DNA of 64,000 bases from Brachypodium distachyon (lineage: Eukaryota > Streptophyta > Magnoliopsida > Poales > Poaceae): assembly GCF_000005505.3 (NCBI RefSeq), contig NC_016132.3, positions 29,898,914-29,962,913 of the forward strand. The letters run 5' to 3'. The notes under the pieces are model-generated. The model searched no databases and was not told the origin of the DNA. It saw nothing but the letters and a program-made list of their open reading frames with translations. This document shows, piece by piece, positions 58,301 through 64,000 of this stretch. Each line of letters starts with the position of its first letter. Position 1 is the first letter of the stretch. Both the position numbers and the translations under genes were made by a program.

Positions 58301-59079
58301 GGCAAAGCGCGCATAACCAGCTAGTACTTTGTAATTTGAAAGAGAATTAACAAATAATGTTTCCCCTATGTTTTACTGTCTCATTTATTTATATGAATAG
58401 AGTGGCACATCCGCATTATGTTATTTCATCGGTGCCATGAGAAATATTTTATTTTTATTTTTTGTGTCAAACAAGCCTAACATGTGACCCGAAAGAGGTA
58501 GCCCCTCCTTTCTCTTATATTGCTCATATAATATTTTTACGGTTTTGCTATTGATAAGTCGTCCGTTTTTTAGTTACAGATCAATCGACATGTTAGACAT
58601 TGGATCTCAATCCAACGATAACAAATGAGAGATGAGAGAATGGCGATGATCCTCAAATATTAATCTAATAGTTCTGAAACGTCGACTGATATTTTAGAAC
58701 AAGAGCTGCTTTGATCCATATGCATAAATCTATAGTAAATGTATTAAGTGACGGAGGGAATACCAAATTAATAGCGAGTAAAGTGATTCAAATCCTGGCC
58801 CGGCAATAATCCAAAAGTTATTCTTCGTACTCTTCCAATTATACGGTTACAAATCCAGCATTGCAGTCTTGCAGATTCGAAAATCTAAAAACCTGATGAC
58901 AAAAATCAAGTATCCTTGCTAATTCTGATGTCACAAACAGAAGCTTAAATTACGCATTGGCGGTGCAATTGCACTGGTAAATCAATTATCCTTGCTAATT
59001 TTACACACTAATCCTACTGGCAGAAGGAGCTAAGCAATAGTACCAATTTACTCACTGTCAAGCATTACTACTCCAGTAA
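58301..59079. other. Intergenic region with one Stowaway-like end
   Basis: The phrase ACGGAGGGAATACC at about 58752 is the right-hand terminus of Stowaway-type MITEs (complement of the CTCCCTCCGT end). No matching left end is visible, so it is probably a fragment (about 58600-58763). Otherwise this is AT-rich 3' flank of the MADS gene. Confidence 0.45.
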
Positions 59080-59643
59080 TTAGCTGAAGGGTGCCCTGTT
59101 CTGTCCTACTTTGGCGGCGGCGGCGGAGTGTAGGCAAAATTCAATGCGGCGGCCGACGTTCTCCCTGAGGCGTTGGAGCGCCATGGCGAACACAGGCAGC
59201 TCCTCTGCCCCAAGCGCCTCCACGTCCACCTCAAACCAGAACCGCTTCCCCGCCTGCGCCTGCGCCTGCCGCACCTTCTCCCCGACGGCGTCCATCCGCG
59301 CGCTCTCCGCCGCCACCTCCCTGACTTTCCCCTCCGTCTCCCGGTACAGCGCCTCCACCGCCTCCCACCCCGCGCCGTCGTCAGCAGGAACGGCGCCGGC
59401 GTCGCCGCCCAGGACGGCGTCGACGGAGGGGCTGCCGAAGGCGAACACCTTGCCGGCCTCGGAGATGGCGAGGAGGGCGATCCGGACGCGGCAGAGCACG
59501 GCGATCTCGGAGCCCTTCTTCCACAGGCCCGACTTGCGCTTCGAGAAGGTCACCAGCCGGCTTTCCTTGTTCTCTATCCGCTGGATCCGGATGGACCGCT
59601 TCCCCGCCGTCTTCTTCTCGCCCATTGCGCGTGGCTGCACCAT
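59080..59643 (-). CDS. Type I (M-alpha-like) MADS-box transcription factor, intronless
   Basis: A single exon of 187 codons. The MADS domain (about residues 14-73) is well preserved: GKRSIRIQRIENKESRLVTF, SKRKSGLWKKGSEIAVLC, then the strand region VRIALLAISEAGKVFAFGSP. The rest has no K-box. Instead it has an Ala/Glu-rich helical region, as in type I (AGL29/AGL62-like) proteins. Such factors bind CArG-type DNA in the nucleus and mostly act in female gametophyte and endosperm development. A second in-frame ATG at residue 7 (MGEKKTAGKRS) could be the real start. A TATAT motif about 105 bp upstream fits a promoter. The gene is intact. Confidence 0.9.
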   Translation of the reverse strand: MVQPRAMGEKKTAGKRSIRIQRIENKESRLVTFSKRKSGLWKKGSEIAVLCRVRIALLAISEAGKVFAFGSPSVDAVLGGDAGAVPADDGAGWEAVEALYRETEGKVREVAAESARMDAVGEKVRQAQAQAGKRFWFEVDVEALGAEELPVFAMALQRLRENVGRRIEFCLHSAAAAKVGQNRAPFS

Positions 59644-59749
59644 GGTCGTTGATCGAATCGAACGTGGCGGCGGCGCTCTGTTACTTGATTTCTTGTGCTT
59701 CTTTGGAAACCTTAAGGGGCGGTGAGACGCGAAGAAAGATACAGGAGGA

Positions 59750-60725
59750 TATAAGGGAAGGGAGCATTGATTGCTAAAAATTTGGTCGAGAGGAAGGTGA
59801 ACCCGGATCGCCGGTATGTTTCCTTTCCTCTTTTACTGAATGTGTGTACATATGGTAAATAAATGATGGTTTGGTTTTGGTAAATTCGGTCGGACGGAAT
59901 CGTGTGATGATCAATTCTACGGCGGTAACAATTTTGGATCTGCACGGGCTATTTTTTAATATTGTCCTAAAGACTAACCTATATGTTGTCGAGGTGTTAA
60001 TTCATGATCATCTACCAAACTACAGCACGCTTTAACGGAAATTGATTTTCTTCTTACTTTACGACCTCACATGCATAGCACTTCAATACTCTCTTTTTTT
60101 TGTTTGCCGGAAGCCAGGCTTTGGTATTAAATCACCAACATTTACAAGAACCATCTTTTAAATAAAATAAAAATTACACGCAATTCTTGTGGTAAAACGT
60201 TGCCGTCTTCTTCCTGCACTCGCCGACAGCGCCGTTAGAATACCCTCTTTAGTTCATTTGCTTGACCGGTTGGAGGGTAACGAATGGTGATGTATTTGCA
60301 TCTCTTCTCCCACATTAGCTGTATTGATTATTTCATGTACCGTGTATCCTAGAAAAAATATTTCATGTACCGTGTCCTCCTGGAGCCATTTCGCTTCGAA
60401 TTTCCCAATTCCACCGGAGCCACGTTGGTGCTCGGTATCCAAGACAAGTGTTGGTAGTACCAATATTTGGCACAACAAGGATATCATGCCGTGAAAAGAA
60501 AATCTGTGGACGCAAGTCATGCTACAGGCAAAATTCATCAAAAAAAAAGGACTTCTTTCTACAAGTACACTAAAAGAAAAAAAAATCATGGCTATATATA
60601 CTCAGGCACTTCATTTTTATCCTTTTTATTCGTCTACATTACAAATTGAGATCTCCCTGCATCAATGTTTGGATGTGCACATGATATAGCACAACTTATT
60701 TACATTCATGCATTAGTCCAGCAAT
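59750..60725. other. Upstream region of the MADS gene
   Basis: No clear gene. Near 60340-60380 an 18-bp phrase ATTTCATGTACCGTGT occurs twice, 30 bp apart. T and A runs occur at 60090-60100 and 60540-60580. Confidence 0.4.
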
Positions 60726-60729
60726 CAGC

Positions 60730-61640
60730 ATGTGCCGAAACCTCATATTACACGTAGGGCCATGGAGGGCTCCTCTCTGTTCTCTGGGTTGCCCTGTGCA
60801 GAACCATCCCCGACGCAGAGCATCTTCGGTACCACCAAACATTCAATTATATAATGGTATCCAACAATCTTGGCCAATGACATCAATACATGGAAACCCC
60901 TCAGATCACTCTCACTTCGTTGCATCTTTGGAACAAAGAAACCATTCCAATGTTACTATGCTTTCTGACCATTCCAAAGATGTATATGTTGAGCATGTAA
61001 ACAATGCACTAAATCTCCATCTGGAGAAAGAGGAATTCGTTACCAAGATGAACATCCCAAAAAAACACCAAGCTGAATAACAGGATAGCCGCCACACTCT
61101 ATACATGCCTGAACTGAAAAGACAGAATTGTCTACTTCACAAGGGACCAGATCAGAATGTGAAGCATGAACATACAGCATGACATCTCACCATGTTGTTC
61201 ATAAGAAACCACACAGATAATGATCCAAACCAAGTTGTTGGCAGGTGAGCCAACCAAGTATACACCTAAATCATACCTTCATATAGGGTAATTACTCCTC
61301 GTGGTTGATACTTGAACTCCATGAGCTCATGATATCATCAACTTTTAATTTGACATTTGAAATCAACTGAAAACCATTTGTCCCATGTTGCCTTCCAGTC
61401 ATGCATAGAACTTGTGTTTTCTAGAGTATATCTTTCAAGGAAGAGTGCAGTCACCAGCAGAGAAAGTTATCAACACTCTGTAAACCTCGGGATGCCTGAC
61501 ACTTCTCATAAAGTTTATGCAAAAAAAGAGACCTCAGGACACAGCTCAGTCAACTTTCCATCTTTAGGGCATAACTACCGTGCTGGAGCACTTCGGGATT
61601 CTCTCCTTTTCTGTTGGATCTGACGGACACATTCAGCAAC
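60730..61640 (+). pseudogene. Possible exon remnants of an unidentified gene
   Basis: Plus-strand frames at 60730-61080 (HGNPSDHSHFVASLEQRNHS; LHLEKEEFVTKMN) and 61357-61623 (MPDTSHKVYAKKETSGHSSV) look like disordered, Ser/His/Asn-rich protein sequence, not chance ORFs. Between them other pieces, such as SRHTLYMPELKRQN, read on with stops. No domain or family is recognised. It could be a decayed or captured exon series. Confidence 0.3.
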
Positions 61641-63215
61641 CAACAAACTAAAATCTGGGGAGACCTTGCCATTGGAGGGAGGATTAAAGCCAACCTTCTT
61701 ATAAGCCTGTACTATGTGCTTCTGAGATCTTATCAAGTGAACATTGCAGAGGGACGGAACTGACGCTTTTAGGATGGGCCTGCTGCAAGTAATTTGCCCA
61801 ATCTGTGCACCACTGCAACATCATCAAGTATCTAGTTAGCATGCTACTACAAAGCTCTGTTAAGAGAAGAAAGTAATAATAAGATAAATGGGGAATCATC
61901 TTTAAAGCAAATTACACCCACTGGCGAAAAAACAGGAAGCAAGCAAAAAGGAATCAAACCTAAAGCCAACAAACCAAGAAAGAATCATAGAAATAATCCA
62001 TCTAAATGGGGTTCGAAACAGAAGAAATCCTAAATACTCGATCATAATAAACCCAGAGAACTCCGTAAGTCAGCAGCAAAGATGGAGAAGCAAATTTTTG
62101 ACAGAGAGAACCAGTCATACTTCAGTGAATCAAATACTCCATTACCGTGATGACAACCTTAAGTTAATTATTGCTATTGGTGAACCTTATTCACACATAT
62201 CAAACCAACATAACCATCCAGTTTGAACCGCTGAAGTTCGCTACAGATGGTCCTAAAGGCTAGAGACCTAGATCTTTCCTACTATAAAGTTTGGAGTTGG
62301 TGATCGTTCTTTCAGAGCTTTCTAACCCTTCTCTTCTCATCCCTTGAAAGTTGGACCATGCAGACCCACAAGTTACAGAAGCAAACAATAACATTATCTC
62401 CCCCAATCTTCTCCTGCTGCCTCTACTTTCCAATCTCCATCAGCTTGGGTTCATAGTTCAATTCCACCAAAGCCGACACCAGGCTTTAATGGCATTGATA
62501 CAAAGTCTAACTATTATGTTGTTATTGCTATATGTAGATTTTCTCTTCTCGACGATTCAGTAGCAAAACACAGGCACTATGCTAGTATAATCCAAAAGTG
62601 CTTTTGCAACAGGAAGCGTAAATAGTTTCCTCATATTGCTTTTATCCCCCGCTGGAAGCACAATCATTTTACTCATCTTTTTGTTGATGAATTCAGATTT
62701 AACAGGGAATTTCTGCTTTCTGAACTAGCAAAATGAGCTTTCTATAAGGTTGGGCTCATGCATGGTTGGGCTTATCTTCCAGATTGATTAAGTTCACTCA
62801 ATATAGGGTAAGGATACGGCCAGCACATATTATAAACAAATGGACCCTGAGGTAAAAAGAAAATCAAATATTTCAAAAGAAAGAACAAGCTATAGCTAAC
62901 AATAAACTGAATCATCCCCTTTAGTTTATACTCTTATTTCAGAAGATAATTGCACTCCTTTAAACTAACCATTCTCCACCATAGAATCAGGAACCACTGA
63001 ATTCTGCCAAGGTAGTACTCAGTGACACTGTTAGGCTTATATCAACACTGCAGGAGAATGACAATTTATTGAGCACCTTAACCTCCACCATTAGCTGATC
63101 ACGACCAAAAGTGTAACCAAGCTGCATGACAGGGAATATTATTTGTGCTTTCCTGCCCTATACGCACAAACATGGTTTTTAATACGTCATCATATCGTCG
63201 TTATGACAATGATAC
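61641..63215. other. Non-coding region
   Basis: AT-rich with no credible ORF longer than about 70 codons and no recognisable repeat end. It might be intronic or intergenic. Confidence 0.4.
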
Positions 63216-63354
63216 AACGTTGTGGCGCCCATGGAAGGCATTAAGTCTAACCCCACAATAAAATCGGTCTCTGGCATCACGACCCGTCCTGTGGCATCGC
63301 CGTGGCATCACGAGGATGTTTTGAACTCTGGCGCTAAAATTGCGATGCCACAGA

Positions 63355-63505
63355 CGAGAACAGCAGAGCAGGAGCGGGAGGGGAACTGCAGGAGGAAAAT
63401 CAGGTGCGGAAGGGAAACTGCAGGGCGCGCGGCAGGGAAATCAGGCGCGAGAGGGAAACTGCAGGAAGAAAATCAGGCAAGGAAGGAGGAAAGGCAGTTG
63501 CGCAG
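63355..63505 (+). repeat. Purine-rich tandem repeat
   Basis: A unit of about 28-40 bp built on GGGAAACTGCAGG followed by AAAATCAGGCGCG-type sequence occurs about four times. The plus strand is nearly all purine from 63355 to 63590. Confidence 0.7.
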
Positions 63506-63639
63506 GAGAGAGGAAAGGGAATCGGGCGAGTCTCCCTCCCGTGAAATCAAAGTCAGAGAAATTGAGAAAGAGAGAAAGGGGGAGGAGAGGGAATCGAGTC
63601 CTTTCCCAGTGCCAGCGGTTCCTTCTCCGAACTCCACTA

Positions 63640-63815
63640 GCGGGTATTCCTGTCTTCTTCCTCCCAGCGTCTCCTATCCCTCTGCTCTGTTCTGCCCTCG
63701 CTCCATATCTCTGCTCTGTTCTGCTCTATGCTACTAACCCTCTCTGCTATGCTCTGTTCCCCTCTTCCTCCCTCCCTCTGCTCTATTCTGGTGGTGTGCC
63801 TCTCCCTCCCTCTAC
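63640..63815 (+). repeat. Pyrimidine-rich CTCTGCTCTGTTCTG repeats
   Basis: Degenerate copies of CTCTGCTCTGTTCTGC recur at about 63680, 63711 and 63743, with CCTCCCTC blocks between. It is the strand-opposite composition of the adjacent purine tract. Confidence 0.65.
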
Positions 63816-63817
63816 TT

Positions 63818-63940
63818 AGATGATGCCATTATAGGCTAGTATTTTTATATGATGCCATTATAGGCTAGTGTCAAAGGTATGCATATGTACTAAATTGGTG
63901 ATTTATATGATGCCATTATATGCTAGTATATTTCTATGAA
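63818..63940 (+). repeat. Short tandem repeats ATGATGCCATTATAGGCTAGT
   Basis: The 21-bp word ATGATGCCATTATAGGCTAG is present at about 63820 and 63850 and, with one change, at 63908. It precedes TE-like sequence with GTCGCCACGCCACACGCC and GGGTCGCCACACC that continues past the window end. Confidence 0.75.
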
Positions 63941-64000
63941 GTCGCCACGCCACACGCCATAAGCTTTATAAAGCTGTGACGGGGGTGGGTCGCCACACCT

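Noticed and set aside
59111..59725. 204-codon plus-strand frame over the MADS gene
   Set aside because: It mirrors the GC-rich MADS coding sequence. Its Ala/Ser/Pro/Thr-rich translation is typical of an antisense frame.
63222..63819. 171- and 159-codon plus-strand frames at the window end
   Set aside because: They are long open frames only because the DNA is purine-rich and tandemly repeated. Arg/Glu/Gly-rich with no domain.

Overview
This is nuclear DNA from a monocot, most likely a Pooideae grass (wheat/barley/oat/ryegrass side). Three things point there: genes with GT-AG introns set in long tracts of repeats, a GC-rich-exon gene style, and an LTR fragment resembling the Triticeae Angela/BARE copia family. 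No bacterial, organellar or CRISPR feature is seen. Gene density is low, and about three quarters of the window is recognisable transposable-element (TE) sequence, often nested.

Host genes. (1) 1102-1597 (+): a DIR1-like lipid-transfer protein with two exons. (2) 12221-13625 (+): a Rab11/RabA small GTPase with two exons. (3) 14949-17584 (-): uracil phosphoribosyltransferase with eleven exons, convergent with the Rab gene. (4) 59080-59643 (-): an intronless type I MADS-box gene. Weaker or broken coding regions lie at 38.4, 46.7-47.9, 48.8-49.7 and 60.7-61.6 kb.

TE layout. 1.9-10.1 kb: a LINE interrupted by a small hAT element, which is itself interrupted by a deleted Sirevirus-like copia element. 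A ~980-bp block crossing all three boundaries is duplicated into that element's 5' LTR. 14.1-14.6 kb: a LINE RNase H remnant. 18.2-22.6 kb: an LTR fragment, a PIF/Harbinger MITE, an inverted-repeat element and a 5'-truncated LINE. 23,165-32,412: a complete 9,248-bp Mutator-like element (MULE). It has 450-485-bp terminal inverted repeats (TIRs) and a perfect 9-bp target-site duplication (TSD). It carries a plant-mobile-domain gene on the + strand, and a MURA-type transposase plus a coiled-coil ORF on the - strand. A 127-bp tandem array made of TIR-like motifs separates the convergent genes. 32.8-34.0 kb: an internally deleted hAT with an 8-bp TSD. 35.1-38.4 kb: a chimera of an Angela-like LTR with an inverted copy of the Sirevirus 3' end, then another LTR. 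38.7-40.8 kb: a ~1-kb inverted duplication of an intron-containing gene fragment. 41.0-43.5 kb: a LINE. 43.5-46.2 kb: non-coding, LTR-like DNA. 50,369-57,073: a copia element with both LTRs, whose Gag N-terminus appears to be encoded by an exon inside the LTR. It is flanked by long direct repeats instead of a short TSD.

The most unusual system is the MULE with its plant-mobile-domain cargo. Its convergent gene pair and central array of TIR-like hairpin motifs recall the maize MuDR layout. Its genes, and the copia polyprotein, are inactivated mainly by stop codons of the C-to-T type with almost no frameshifts, as expected for silenced, methylated TEs.
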